From positions 138,650,854 through 138,714,853 of the forward strand of contig JAIOJX010000031.1 of NCBI GenBank assembly GCA_022376925.1: a DNA stretch of 64,000 nt, written 5' to 3'. Below the pieces are notes generated by a model, which had not been told where the DNA came from, made no database searches, and saw nothing but the letters and a program-made list of their open reading frames with translations. The stretch is from Tragulus kanchil. Taxonomy: Eukaryota > Chordata > Mammalia > Artiodactyla > Tragulidae. The position numbers and the translations under genes are program-made. Positions 11,301 to 22,664 of this stretch are shown here, in pieces (the stretch's first letter is position 1; the number at the start of each line of letters is the position of its first letter).

Positions 11301-12664
11301 TTTATATATATTGTTGTTTTTCAGTCATTCAGTCATGTCCAACTCTTTGTGACCCCATGGACTATAGTGCCCTAGGCTTCATCATCTCCCGGAGCTTGCT
11401 CAAACTCATGTCAGTTGAGTCCATGCTTCCATCCAACTATCTCATGCTTTGTTGTCCCTTCTCCTCCTGCCTTCAATCTTTCCCAGCATCAGGGTCTTTC
11501 CCTTCATTTCATCAGGTGGCCAAATGATTGATTTAGCTCTTGGTGTCCTTTGAAAAACTCCTGAGAGAGGATTTTGATAAGCAGCTCAGTATCACTTGCT
11601 CAGGTCTGTAACTAGGAGGTAAAGGGACTTGAGTTCCACCTGAACCCTAGCGAATTAGGAAAGAACAATTCCCCAAAGGTGTGGAGGTTAAGGATGGGAA
11701 GAGAGGATTATGCAGACAAGACAGTGTCCACCAGACAGAGGAATGTCACTAACTTATGGAGTTGAGAAGGGCCTTTCTTAGGAAGTACTTGCTATTCACA
11801 TGATGTTCTTTCTCTGTCTCTGAAAAGGTGTAGATGCATTAGAGGTACAAAGAGGAGAGAAGCAGTGTATCTGGACTATTCTTTACATCTGCCAGTTGTG
11901 TTGGGATGGGAATACATGAGAGGGTTCCTGAATAATTACAAGTCAAAACAACAACTATCGAGCAACCCTCAAGGAAATTATTCTGAGTGGAGTGGGTGGC
12001 CTTCTTCCCCAGAGGGACAAGTGCTGGCTGAGATCACACCTGATGATGGCAACTTCAGCACTTGGGCAGGGACTGGGGGTACATTTGCTGGCTTTATGCT
12101 TGGCTTGTTTTCTTTAAAAAATATCTCATAACTGTATTTTTCCATTTTATTAAAAAATTAAAGGTATATACAGTATATAATGTCTCTTTCAAAAATGAAT
12201 TAAGAAAAATCAGATAAGCAAAAAGCAAAACAAAAAAAAATCACTCTAAATTTCACTTTCCACTTGGGAACATGTAGAACCTCCTGTTTCTTTCCTTTTT
12301 CTCCTTTCTCCCCTTCTCTCTTTCTCTCCACATATGTATACATATACGTGTATCTCTATTTGTTTATTTTTTATTTTATAATTATTTTTATTTTACTTTT
12401 ACAGAGTTTTGTTGTTCATCTCTATTTATATATATTGTTGTTTTTCAGTCATTCAGTCATGTCCAACTCTTTGTGACCCCATGGACTATAGTGCCCTAGG
12501 CTTCATCATCTCCCGGAGCTTGCTCAAACTCATGTCAGTTGAGTCCATGCTTCCATCCAACTATCTCATGCTTTGTTGTCCCTTCTCCTCCTGCCTTCAA
12601 TCTTTCCCAGCATCAGGGTCTTTTCCAATGAATCATCTCTTCACATCAGGTGGCCAAATGATTG
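10407..12664. repeat. Tandem duplicate 5 (10407-11530 / 11531-12664)
   Basis: The offset is 1124 bases, rising to 1134 at the right end. In the last 40 bases of the first copy the BovB-derived sequence reads tctttcccttcatttcatcagg. The second copy has the family-like tcttttccaatgaatc... form. The defect is thus in the first copy, right at its junction end. Confidence 0.95.
11312..11530 (-). mobile_element. BovB LINE fragment, antisense, cut at a junction
   Basis: Truncated first copy of the element described at 12436-13113. It ends at the duplicate-5 junction with a defective last 40 bases. Confidence 0.75.
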
Positions 12665-13113
12665 ATTAAGCTTCAACATCAATACTTCCAATCAATACTT
12701 CACCAACAATACTCAGGATTGATTTCCTTTAGGATGGACTGGTTTGATCCCCTGGATGTTCAAGGGACTCTCAAGAGTCTTCCCCAACACCACAGTTTGA
12801 AAGCATCAATTCTTGGTGCTCTGCCTTCCCTGATAGCTCAGCTGGTAAAACATCCACCTGCAATGCAGGATACAGAAGGGATCGACTACCCACTCTAGTA
12901 TTCTTGCTTGGAGAATTCCACAGCATGTCCATGGGGTTGTAAAGAGTCAAACACAACAGATCAGCTTTCACTTCACTGCCTTCTTTATGGTCCAGCTTTC
13001 ACATCCATACGTAACTACTGAAAAGACCATATCTTTGACTATATGAACCCTTGTTGGCAAAGTAATGTCTCTGTTCTTTAATACACTGTCTAGGTTTGTT
13101 ATAGCTTTTCTTC
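12436..13113 (-). mobile_element. BovB LINE fragment, antisense
   Basis: On the plus strand it reads as the reverse complement of the 3' half of a ruminant BovB (RTE-type) LINE. Landmarks are ccatgcttccatccaac, agcatcagggtctttt, acaccacagtttgaaagcatc, and, beyond a nested SINE, catccatacgtaactactg, ttgttggcaaagtaatgtctc and acactgtctaggtttg. No reverse-transcriptase frame survives. A Bov-tA is inserted at 12828-12975. Confidence 0.85.
12828..12975 (+). mobile_element. Bov-tA SINE nested in BovB
   Basis: Sense Bov-tA: tagctcagctggtaaaacat, then cctgcaatgcagg, ctagtattcttgcttgg, ggttgtaaagagtcaaac. A 7-base target duplication ctgcctt lies at 12821-12827 and 12976-12982. The BovB sequence resumes directly afterwards, so the SINE is younger than the BovB copy. 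Confidence 0.85.
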
Positions 13114-13921
13114 TATTTATATATACATATATGTAAAATGGACTTAATTATAAAATGTTCTGAAATCTGAATGACCCATCGTATAAATAGTTATAACACT
13201 ATGTCATCCTTTTTTAGTGTCTCCCTCAGTTTATTAGGAACATTGTTCAATTTTTTTCTTATATATTTGTCAATTTTTGATTTTAGAGTTAAATGAGCCT
13301 CACAAAATAAATTGAGAAGTAGCATCTCCTCTTTCTTCTGAAAATTTTTCTAGAATTGGTATAATTTCTTCCTTAAAAGTTTGATAAAACTCACAAGTAA
13401 AGTTTTCTGAGCCTGGAGCTTTCTCTGGGGGCAAGTTTTAAAGCAAGCATTCTATTTCATTAATAAATATAAGGCTACTCATATTTTCTATCTGATATTT
13501 TTGTCTAAGAATTTGCCCATTTCATCGGTGCTTTTCAACTTATTGGCATAAAGTTGTTCACAATATTCTCTCATTATCTTTTTAATTTCTATAGGATCTA
13601 TAGTAATGTCTCTTCTGTCATTTCTGATATTGGTATAACTAGAGATCTGTCAATTTTATTTATCTTTTCAAAAAGCTTATTGTTGGTTTTATTGATTTTA
13701 GACTTTCTTTTTCTTTCAAATATAAGCATTTAAAGGCATAAATTTCCTTCTAAGCACTATTTTAACTATGTGACACAAATTCAATAAGCTGTGTTTTCAT
13801 CATTATTTTAAATATATTTTGTGTTTTCCTTTGTGATTTTTTTTATCTGACTTATAGACTCCTAAGAAATGTGTTCTTTGGTTTCCAAATACTTTTCATT
13901 TTACAATCATGTATTTGTTGG

Positions 13922-14240
13922 TTTTTTTTTATTTTTTTTATTTTGGACGGGGGTCGGGTTGGGGAGGGAGGGAGGCTGGTGGGCCACTTCCATTGGTCCT
14001 TCATTTCTCCATTTTCATCCGTCTTCGCTCCTCGGCTCCTGTGAGCCTCCCATCGCGGTGGCGTCTGTTGTCGCAGAGCATCGGCTCTGGGCGCATGCGC
14101 TCCAGAGCTCCGGCTCGGTGATTGGACACATCAGTCCAGCTGCTCCGCAGCACGTGGGACCTTCCCAGGCCAGGGAACGAACCGGCGCCCCTTGCGCTGC
14201 AAGGTGGTGTCCTTACTCACTGGACCACCAGGGGAAGCCC
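13922..14240 (-). mobile_element. CHR-like SINE with GATGAAAATA-type tail, antisense (copy at 15114-15432)
   Basis: Well preserved and CpG-rich. On the minus strand it has the tRNA-like head gggcttcccctggtggtcc, an A/B-box-bearing part, a middle with ggagcgcatgcgcccagagc, and a tail with gacggatgaaaatggag and a C/G-rich end before the A-rich terminus. A short target duplication tatttgtt flanks it. It is inserted in antisense L1. Confidence 0.85.
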
Positions 14241-14439
14241 TATTTGTTATTAATGTTTTAAATTTTGATTTCATTTGATCAGTTTGATCAGACCATAGGC
14301 ACTGTGCAATTTCAATCCACTTAAATTCACTGACTCCTTTTTTGTTTGATTTTTATGACCCAACATATAATATATCTAAGTAAATATTTTTAAAAAGATA
14401 ACATGGATTCTACTGATGTTGGTTGCTATATTCTTTCTT

Positions 14440-14591
14440 TTCCTTTTTTAAAAATTTTTATTTTATTTTTTACTTTTACAGATTTGTTTTGCTATATATA
14501 TATTTGATTTTTTAACCACATCTTGTGGCATGTGATACCTTAGTTCTCCAACCAGGGATAGAACCTGCATCCTCTGCATTGAATGAAGGCG
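14440..14591 (-). mobile_element. Short tRNA-derived SINE, antisense, cut at a junction
   Basis: First, truncated copy of the SINE at 15627-15820. It stops at the duplicate-6 junction within the head region (gaatgaaggcgaagt). Confidence 0.75.
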
Positions 14592-15626
14592 AAGTTTTCT
14601 GAGCCTGGAGCTTTCTCTGGGGGCAAGTTTTAAAGCAAGCATTCTATTTCATTAATAAATATAAGGCTACTCATATTTTCTATCTGATATTTTTGTCTAA
14701 GAATTTGCCCATTTCATCGGTGCTTTTCAACTTATTGGCATAAAGTTGTTCACAATATTCTCTCATTATCTTTTTAATTTCTATAGGATCTATAGTAATG
14801 TCTCTTCTGTCATTTCTGATATTGGTATAACTAGAGATCTGTCAATTTTATTTATCTTTTCAAAAAGCTTATTGTTGGTTTTATTGATTTTAGACTTTCT
14901 TTTTCTTTCAAATATAAGCATTTAAAGGCATAAATTTCCTTCTAAGCACTATTTTAACTATGTGACACAAATTCAATAAGCTGTGTTTTCATCATTATTT
15001 TAAATATATTTTGTGTTTTCCTTTGTGATTTTTTTTATCTGACTTATAGACTCCTAAGAAATGTGTTCTTTGGTTTCCAAATACTTTTCATTTTACAATC
15101 ATGTATTTGTTGGTTTTTTTTTATTTTTTTTATTTTGGACGGGGGTCGGGTTGGGGAGGGAGGGGAGCGGGCGGGCCACTTCCATTGGTCCTTCATTTCT
15201 CCATTTTCATCCGTCTTCGCTCCTCGGCTCCTGTGAGCCTCCCATCGCGGTGGCGTCTGTTGTCGCAGAGCATCGGCTCTGGGCGCATGCGCTCCAGAGC
15301 TCCGGCTCGGTGATTGGACACATCAGTCCAGCTGCTCCGCAGCACGTGGGACCTTCCCAGGCCAGGGAACGAACCGGCGCCCCTTGCGCTGCAAGGTGGT
15401 GTCCTTACTCACTGGACCACCAGGGGAAGCCCTATTTGTTATTAATGTTTTAAATTTTGATTTCATTTGATCAGTTTGATCAGACCATAGGCACTGTGCA
15501 ATTTCAATCCACTTAAATTCACTGACTCCTTTTTTGTTTGATTTTTATGACCCAACATATAATATATCTAAGTAAATATTTTTAAAAAGATAACATGGAT
15601 TCTACTGATGTTGGTTGCTATATTCT

Positions 15627-15820
15627 TTCTTTTCCTTTTTTAAAAATTTTTATTTTATTTTTTACTTTTACAGAGTTTTGTTGTTGCTATATATATATTT
15701 GATTTTTTCACCACATCTTGTGGCATGTGATACCTTAGTTCTCCAACCAGGGATTGAACCTGCATCCTCTGCATTGAATGAAGGCGAAGTCAGAACCACT
15801 GGACCCCCAGAGAAGTCCCT
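15627..15820 (-). mobile_element. Short tRNA-derived SINE, antisense
   Basis: On the minus strand: agggacttctctgggggtcc head, gcaggttcaatccctggttg (B-box region), then atcacatgccacaagatgtgg before the A/T-rich tail. An imperfect target duplication flanks it (ggttgctatattct at left, ggttgttgcattct at right). It is inserted in antisense L1. Confidence 0.8.
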
Positions 15821-16369
15821 GGTTGTTGCATTCTATAAATACCACCCCATCGAGCTGATTGAGAGTATTCTTTGGATGTTTTGTATCTGTATAGATTTTC
15901 TGTCCACTTATTCTACCAATTACTGAGAAAGGCCTACTAAAATTTCCAACAATAACTGTGGTTTTATCTTTTTCTCCTTTTATTTCTGTCAGGTTTTGCC
16001 CATGTATCCTAACGTTTTGTTATTAAGTGCATTCACCTTTAGAATGGCTTTGTATTCTTGATGAATTGACCCTTTTATTTTATGAAATGACCCTTTTCAT
16101 GTCTTTCAATACAGATGAATCAAGAATACCTCAGTTAGTTGACAAGGCTCATATTATTTTGATTCTAAAACTAGATCAAAACACTACAAGATAAAACTAT
16201 AGAACAATATCCCTCATACACACCAGCAAAAACATCCTCAAGAAAAACTAACAAATTGAAAATATGTAAATATCTTGATACATTACATTAACTTGAGGCC
16301 TCCAGAAAGTAGATGCTGGGATAGAATTAGGATTGCAAAAAATTTATTTGAAGGTAATACCTATGAAAG

Positions 16370-16575
16370 CACATCCCAGGTGGCTCAGTAGTAAAGAATC
16401 CACCTGCCAATGCAGGAGACACAGGCTTGATCCTGGGTCAGGAATATCCCCTGGAGGAGGAAATGGCAACCTACTCCAGTATTCTTTCCAGGGAAATCCC
16501 ATGGACAGAGGACCCTGGTGGGCTACAATCCATGGGGTCACAAGAGTCAGATGCAATTTAATGACTAACAGTAAC
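16370..16575 (+). mobile_element. Bov-tA SINE in L1 (copy at 17541-17746)
   Basis: Sense Bov-tA: cccaggtggctcagtagtaa, ccacctgccaatgcaggaga, ctccagtattctttccaggg, catggacagaggaccctgg. Nearly full length. Confidence 0.85.
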
Positions 16576-16805
16576 GACACCAGAAACTTATGAAAGATAA
16601 GGCACAAGGACACAATTCTTCAGGGAAATCTCTCAAACCATGATGTAGCTCTGAGACATGGGAAAGAAAAGGGAGAAAATAGGACTGGGCAGGAAGGAGC
16701 AGATCCTACAAAGCCTTGACTATCCATTGGTAAAGACTGTAGAAAAGATTGCTCAAAGAGAACTTCCATATTTGGCAGAATTGGTCAGGTCTCAAAAGCA
16801 ATACT

Positions 16806-17000
16806 AGAGCTTCCCCAATGGCTCAGTGGTAAAGAACCCACCTGCCAATAGAAGGTTTAATCCCTGGGCTGAGAAGAAACCTTGGAGGAGGAAATGGCAA
16901 TCCACTGGAGAAAACCATGGAGAGAGGACCCTGGTGGGCTACAGTCTGTAGGGTTGCAGAGTCAGACATGACTGAATGACTAAGCAAGCACACACATGCA
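16806..17000 (+). mobile_element. Bov-tA SINE in L1 (copy at 17977-18171)
   Basis: Sense Bov-tA: agcttccccaatggctcagt, gaggaaatggcaatccactg, ggaccctggtgggctacagt, agtcagacatgactgaatg. The middle (caggttcgatcc region) is partly deleted. L1 resumes to the right. Confidence 0.85.
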
Positions 17001-18176
17001 GGACCAATATTATGTTATTTCATTGTTCAGGAGTTGTCTGGAAAGAGGAAGGCCTTGGTTCAAACTCTATGGCTGATCCCAAAGGTGCTGCAGCTAAATA
17101 CTGTCAACTAAATGTATTCCTCCCAGCAACTCCTTTCATAAATGGATATGTAAGAACCACATGTTCATACCACAGACCAAATGGTGTTTATTCCAGGCAA
17201 GTAGGATTGATTTAATAGTTGAATATCATCAATGTAACTTAGCATATTAACAGAATAAAAAGGAAAACCATATAGCTCAATACAGATGAATCAAGAATAC
17301 CTCAGTTAGTTGACAAGGCTCATATTATTTTGATTCTAAAACTAGATCAAAACACTACAAGATAAAACTATAGAACAATATCCCTCATACACACCAGCAA
17401 AAACATCCTCAAGAAAAACTAACAAATTGAAAATATGTAAATATCTTGATACATTACATTAACTTGAGGCCTCCAGAAAGTAGATGCTGGGATAGAATTA
17501 GGATTGCAAAAAATTTATTTGAAGGTAATACCTATGAAAGCACATCCCAGGTGGCTCAGTAGTAAAGAATCCACCTGCCAATGCAGGAGACACAGGCTTG
17601 ATCCTGGGTCAGGAATATCCCCTGGAGGAGGAAATGGCAACCTACTCCAGTATTCTTTCCAGGGAAATCCCATGGACAGAGGACCCTGGTGGGCTACAAT
17701 CCATGGGGTCACAAGAGTCAGATGCAATTTAATGACTAACAGTAACGACACCAGAAACTTATGAAAGATAAGGCACAAGGACACAATTCTTCAGGGAAAT
17801 CTCTCAAACCATGATGTAGCTCTGAGACATGGGAAAGAAAAGGGAGAAAATAGGACTGGGCAGGAAGGAGCAGATCCTACAAAGCCTTGACTATCCATTG
17901 GTAAAGACTGTAGAAAAGATTGCTCAAAGAGAACTTCCATATTTGGCAGAATTGGTCAGGTCTCAAAAGCAATACTAGAGCTTCCCCAATGGCTCAGTGG
18001 TAAAGAACCCACCTGCCAATAGAAGGTTTAATCCCTGGGCTGAGAAGAAACCTTGGAGGAGGAAATGGCAATCCACTGGAGAAAACCATGGAGAGAGGAC
18101 CCTGGTGGGCTACAGTCTGTAGGGTTGCAGAGTCAGACATGACTGAATGACTAAGCAAGCACACACATGCAGGACC

Positions 18177-20445
18177 AATATTATGTTATTTCATTGTTCA
18201 GGAGTTGTCTGGAAAGAGGAAGGCCTTGGTTCAAACTCTATGGCTGATCCCAAAGGTGCTGCAGCTAAATACTGTCAACTAAATGTATTCCTCCCAGCAA
18301 CTCCTTTCATAAATGGATATGTAAGAACCACATGTTCATACCACAGACCAAATGGTGTTTATTCCAGGCAAGTAGGATTGATTTAATAGTTGAATATCAT
18401 CAATGTAACTTAGCATATTAACAGAATAAAAAGGAAAACCCATATAGCCATCTTAACAGATGCAAAAAAGTCACATTTTTACTATAGTTATTCAGCAAAT
18501 CAGGAATAGAATGGAACATGCTTAACCTCATAAACCTGAAAACCTAGAGTTAACATACATCAAGGTGAAAGACTGCACTCTTGGCAAGAATGTCATATTA
18601 ATACTCCTGTTCAACAAGTCATTAAAATACATAATGAAAAGAAATAAAAGGTATGCAGATTGGAAAGGAAGGAGTGAACTTTTTTCCTTACAGATACCAT
18701 GATCATCTATATGGAAAACCCCAAGAAAATCCTAAAAATGTTGTTGGAAAAAGAAGTGAATTTTAGAAACAGTACAGGATAGAAAGTCAAAAAAATCTAC
18801 TGTTTTTCTAGATATTAGCAATGAACAATGGGAAATTGAAATAAAAGAAAATACCACTTGCAATAATATAGAAGACAGGTAATACTTGGGTATACCTAAT
18901 CAATAAATCTAATAAAATATGTGCACAATCTGTACACTAAAATTTCTTCTGAGAGAATAACTGAATAAATGGATATAACAACTTTTATAGATGAGAGCCT
19001 TGTTGTCAATTTTCCACAAAGCAATCTACAGACTCATTGCAATCACAATAAAAAACTTAGAAGGCCTTTTAAAATTTGACCAGTTGATTCTAAAATATAT
19101 ATGAGAATGCAAATAATTTAGAATAGACAACATAACTTTTAAAAATAAAAGAAAATCGGGGCTTGCCTGATGGTCCAGTGGGTGAAGGGTCTGCCTTGCA
19201 GTGCAGGGGGCACCAGTCCGATCCCTGGCCCGGGAGGATCCCACATCCTGCGGAGTGGCTGGACCGGTGTGTCCAATTGCGAGCCAGCGCTCTGGAGCTC
19301 ATGCACCCAGAGCCAGAATATTATGTTAACAGGAGTTGTCTGGAAAGAGGAAGGCCTTGGTTCAAACTCTATGGCTGATCCCAAAGGTGCTGCAGCTAAA
19401 TACTGTCAACTAAATGTATTCCTCCCAGCAACTCCTTTCATAAATGGATATGTAAGAACCACATGTTCATACCACAGACCAAATGGTGTTTATTCCAGGC
19501 AAGTAGGATTGATTTAATAGTTGAATATCATCAATGTAACTTAGCATATTAACAGAATAAAAAGGAAAACCCATATAGCCATCTTAACAGATGCAAAAGT
19601 CACATTTTTACTATAGTTATTCAGCAAATCAGGAATAGAATGGAACATGCTTAACCTCATAAACCTGAAAACCTAGAGTTAACATACATCAAGGTGAAAG
19701 ACTGCACTCTTGGCAAGAATGTCATATTAATACTCCTGTTCAACAAGTCATTAAAATACATAATGAAAAGAAATAAAAGGTATGCAGATTGGAAAGGAAG
19801 GAGTGAACTTTTTTCCTTACAGATACCATGATCATCTATATGGAAAACCCCAAGAAAATCCTAAAAATGTTGTTGGAAAAAGAAGTGAATTTTAGAAACA
19901 GTACAGGATAGAAAGTCAAAAAAATCTACTGTTTTTCTAGATATTAGCAATGAACAATGGGAAATTGAAATAAAAGAAAATACCACTTGCAATAATATAG
20001 AAGACAGGTAATACTTGGGTATACCTAATCAATAAATCTAATAAAATATGTGCACAATCTGTACACTAAAATTTCTTCTGAGAGAATAACTGAATAAATG
20101 GATATAACAACTTTTATAGATGAGAGCCTTGTTGTCAATTTTCCACAAAGCAATCTACAGACTCATTGCAATCACAATAAAAAACTTAGAAGGCCTTTTA
20201 AAATTTGACCAGTTGATTCTAAAATATATATGAGAATGCAAATAATTTAGAATAGACAACATAACTTTTAAAAATAAAAGAAAATCGGGGCTTGCCTGAT
20301 GGTCCAGTGGGTGAAGGGTCTGCCTTGCAGTGCAGGGGGCACCAGTCCGATCCCTGGCCCGGGAGGATCCCACATCCTGCGGAGTGGCTGGACCGGTGTG
20401 TCCAATTGCGAGCCAGCGCTCTGGAGCTCATGCACCCAGAGCCAG
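18177..20445. repeat. Tandem duplicate 8 (18177-19316 / 19317-20445)
   Basis: The offset is 1129-1140 bases. The left 270 bases lie inside duplicate 7, so they occur three times (17006, 18177, 19317). The second copy lacks about 9 bases just after its start (ttatgttaacagg against ttatgttatttcattgttcagg). The first copy stops inside a CHR-like SINE at agccaga; the second carries the complete SINE. Confidence 0.95.
19157..19316 (+). mobile_element. CHR-like SINE, sense, cut at a junction
   Basis: First, truncated copy of the element at 20286-20540. It stops at the duplicate-8 junction, before the GATGAAAATA tail. Confidence 0.8.
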
Positions 20446-20540
20446 AGCTCTGCAATGAGAGAGGTCACTGCAATGAGAGGCCCACAGGCCAAAGAATAAA
20501 GACGAATGAAAATGAATGGATAAAGGATCAATAAAAGAGA
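20286..20540 (+). mobile_element. CHR-like SINE with GATGAAAATA-type tail, sense
   Basis: Head ggggcttgcctgatggtcca, gtgcagggggcaccagtcc, gatccctggcccgggagg, middle ctctggagctcatgcaccca, tail gaataaagacgaatgaaaat. The C/G-rich end is missing. L1 ORF2 sequence is found on both sides, so it is nested in L1. Confidence 0.8.
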
Positions 20541-21635
20541 CCAAAATTTTAAAAAGCAATAAACAAAAAAATAACATCAGAGGTCATATACTACATAATC
20601 AGTACGAGGTACATACTGAAGCATGATAAGCTACACTTAATCAAGGCAGTATGGCATTGCATAAAAAGTTGACATATAGATTAGAGAAACAGAAGGGAGA
20701 TCCCAGAAATAAACTTGCACATACAAAGCTAACTGATTCTTGACAAAAGCACCAAAATAATTCAGTGAAGAAATGCTAGCTTTTTCAACAAAGACGTTGG
20801 CCTGAGGTGATGTATGATGCAGAAAAGTTGGATATCAGTGTTGAGAAAATAAACCTCAACCATTACACATGAAATTTAAAACATAAAGCTATAAATTATC
20901 ATAGACTTAAATGTAGAAATGAAAACTATGACGTTTCTAGAAGAAAATATAAAAGGAAAATCTTTGCAATTTTTTAAAGCAACACTGTATTAGGTAAGAT
21001 ATAAAAAACACAAACCATAAAAATCGAATAAGTCAGACTGCATAAAAACCCAAAGGTACTCTTTTGAAAAACACTATAAAAAGGAAACGTAAGCCAAAAT
21101 TGGGAGCTAATTCATAATACATTCATCTGGCATAAAATCTTTAAAGCGCCCTCACAATATGATATTAAGAAAAGAAACAGTCTAATTTTAAAATAGACAT
21201 TTCTACAGAGAAGATATACAGATGTTATGACCAACAAGCTGATAAAAAGATGTTCAACATTGCTAATTGTTAGAGAAATGCAAATCAAAATTATGAAACT
21301 GTATCACCTCACACCAGTCTGAATAGCCATTAAAAAAAAAAATGTTCAAATAATCAATGCTGGAGAGGGTGCAGAGAAAAGGGAAACGTCCTACACTCTA
21401 GGTGTAAATGTAAATTGGTGCAGCCATTGTGGAAAACAGTATGGAGGTTTCTTACAAAACTAAAAATGGAGTTGCCATATGATCCAGCAAGCCCTTTCAT
21501 GGTCATATATTCAGACAAAACTCTTAATTTGAAAAGATACATGCACCCCAATATTTATTGTAGCACTATTTACAATAGCTAAGGTACAGAAGCTACCTAA
21601 TGTCCATTGACAGACAAATGAATAAAGAAGATATG

Positions 21636-21637
<2 letters not shown>

Positions 21638-21670
<33 letters not shown>
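21638..21670. repeat. (TA)n microsatellite in L1 3' UTR
   Basis: About 16 TA units directly before the L1 motif atggaatattactcagtc. Confidence 0.95.
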
Positions 21671-21672
<2 letters not shown>

Positions 21673-21920
21673 GGAATATTACTCAGTCATAAAAACAATG
21701 AAATAATGTCATTTGCAGCAACATGAATGGATCCAGAGATGATCATACTAAGTGAAGTCTGTCAGTCAAAGACAAACATTACATGATATCACTTGTATGT
21801 GGAATCTAAAAAATAATGTGAATGAATTTGTGTGAAAACAGAAATAAACTCACAGACATAGAAAGCAAACTTATGGTTACCAAAGGGGTAACCATACATA
21901 AATAAGGAGTGTGGCATTAA

Positions 21921-22133
21921 TGTGTTTCTCTGATAGTTCAGTGATAAAGAATCCACCTGGCAATGCAGGAAATGTGGGTCTGATCCCTGGATCAGAAGGA
22001 TCCCTGGAGAAGGAAACGGCAACCCACTCCAGGATTCTTGCCTGGAAAATCTTGTATGGAGGAGTCTGGCAGGCTGCAGTACATGGGGTTGCAAAGAGTC
22101 AGACATGACTTAGCAACTAAACAATAACAACAC
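21921..22133 (+). mobile_element. Bov-tA SINE in L1 3' UTR
   Basis: Sense Bov-tA: ctctgatagttcagtgataa, ccacctggcaatgcaggaaa, ctccaggattcttgcctgg, gttgcaaagagtcagacatg, ending in an acaataacaacac tail. L1 3' UTR sequence resumes at about 22134. Confidence 0.85.
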
Positions 22134-22264
22134 AGAATTAATAGGTACATACCAATATACAGAAAATAGATAAAGAACAAGGGCTTAATATATGGCACAG
22201 GTAGCTATGTTCAATATCTTGTAATAACCTATACACACACACATATATAAAACCAAAATGAAAA

Positions 22265-22355
22265 AGAATGACAACACGAAGTGCCGGCAAACTTGTGGGG
22301 CATCTGGAACTCCTGTGCATTGTAAAATGATACAATCACTTTGGAAAACAGGTAA
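22265..22355 (+). mobile_element. Second L1 3' UTR fragment, left half
   Basis: Short L1 3'-region sequence (aaaatgatacaatcactttgg), continued at about 22665-22980 (ttgaaacaacccaaatgtgc) after an antisense L1 insertion. Confidence 0.55.
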
Positions 22356-22359
22356 GCAG

Positions 22360-22664
22360 TTTTCAAATGTTCTTTCTTCATTGTATTGCAGTATAGGTGC
22401 TTTACAACATTGTGTTAGTTTCAGCTGTGTAGCAAAGGAATCAGTTATACATATATGTGTATGCCCTCTTTTTTAGATCTCCTTCCCATTTAGGTCACCA
22501 TGGAGAACTGAGTAGACTTCCCTAGACTATACCATAGGTTCTCACTAGTTGTCTGTTTTATACATTGTAGTATGTCAATTCCAGTCTCCCAGTTCATCCC
22601 ACCCCCTCCTCACTGGTACCTGTAAGTTTATTCTCTGCACTTGTGTTTCTAGTTTAGCAGTTTT
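22360..22664 (-). mobile_element. L1 3' UTR fragment, antisense, inserted in L1
   Basis: Reverse-complement L1 3' end: acattgtgttagtttcagct, caaaggaatcagttatacat, and a run ending in the tttatacattgtagtatgtc region. The flanks repeat tggaaaacaggt (about 22343) and tgaaaacaggtt (about 22665). This is compatible with a target-site duplication. Confidence 0.7.

Larger units (their letters stand above)
13400..15790. repeat. Tandem duplicate 6 (13400-14591 / 14592-15790)
   Basis: The offset is 1192-1195 bases. The copies contain antisense L1 and a CHR-like SINE. The first copy stops inside a second SINE (gaatgaaggcgaagt), whereas the second copy continues through the SINE to its end. Small differences include aggctggtgg against agcgggcgg (13972 / 15166) and a 3-base gap near 14480. 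Confidence 0.95.
13205..16105 (-). mobile_element. Old L1, 5' part in antisense (endonuclease to pre-RT region)
   Basis: The plus strand reads as the reverse complement of L1 ORF2. From right to left it passes from the end of the endonuclease region (ctgtggttttatctttttctcc) through the linker to the segment just upstream of the reverse-transcriptase core (gagcctggagctttctctgg). All frames are broken. It is interrupted by a CHR-like SINE and a shorter tRNA-derived SINE and is enlarged by duplicate 6. Net L1 length after removing these is about 1.2 kb. Confidence 0.8.
16106..18448. repeat. Tandem duplicate 7 (16106-17276 / 17277-18448)
   Basis: The offset is 1171 bases. Both copies carry sense L1 and two Bov-tA SINEs and are almost identical. 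They end at catatagc, where the second copy has one extra c. The left edge coincides with the L1 orientation switch near 16.1 kb, so that switch has support from only one copy. Confidence 0.95.
16106..22260 (+). mobile_element. Old L1, 3' part in sense (RT to 3' UTR), decayed
   Basis: Sense L1 starting just after the pre-RT segment: caaggctcatattattttg, acaatatccctcatacac, tccaggcaagtaggattg, cagataccatgatcatctat (the decayed catalytic YADD-motif region), and the ORF2 C-terminal region at about 20560-20800. The 3' UTR follows at 21150-22260 (aaatgcaaatcaaaattatg, ggaatattactcagtcat, caatatcttgtaataacc). Frames are destroyed by stops and indels. It is broken by four SINEs and lengthened by duplicates 7 and 8; net length is about 3 kb. 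The 5' part lies in opposite orientation at 13205-16105. Confidence 0.85.

Noticed and set aside
13922..14240. tRNA gene suggested by A/B-box-like sequence
   Set aside because: The box-bearing part is the head of a SINE. No cloverleaf with intact anticodon stem is evident here or in the other SINE heads.
18670..18730. Active L1 reverse transcriptase (YADD region near cagataccatgatcatc)
   Set aside because: The motif is altered and the surrounding frames are full of stops and indels. The element also lacks a forward 5' end.
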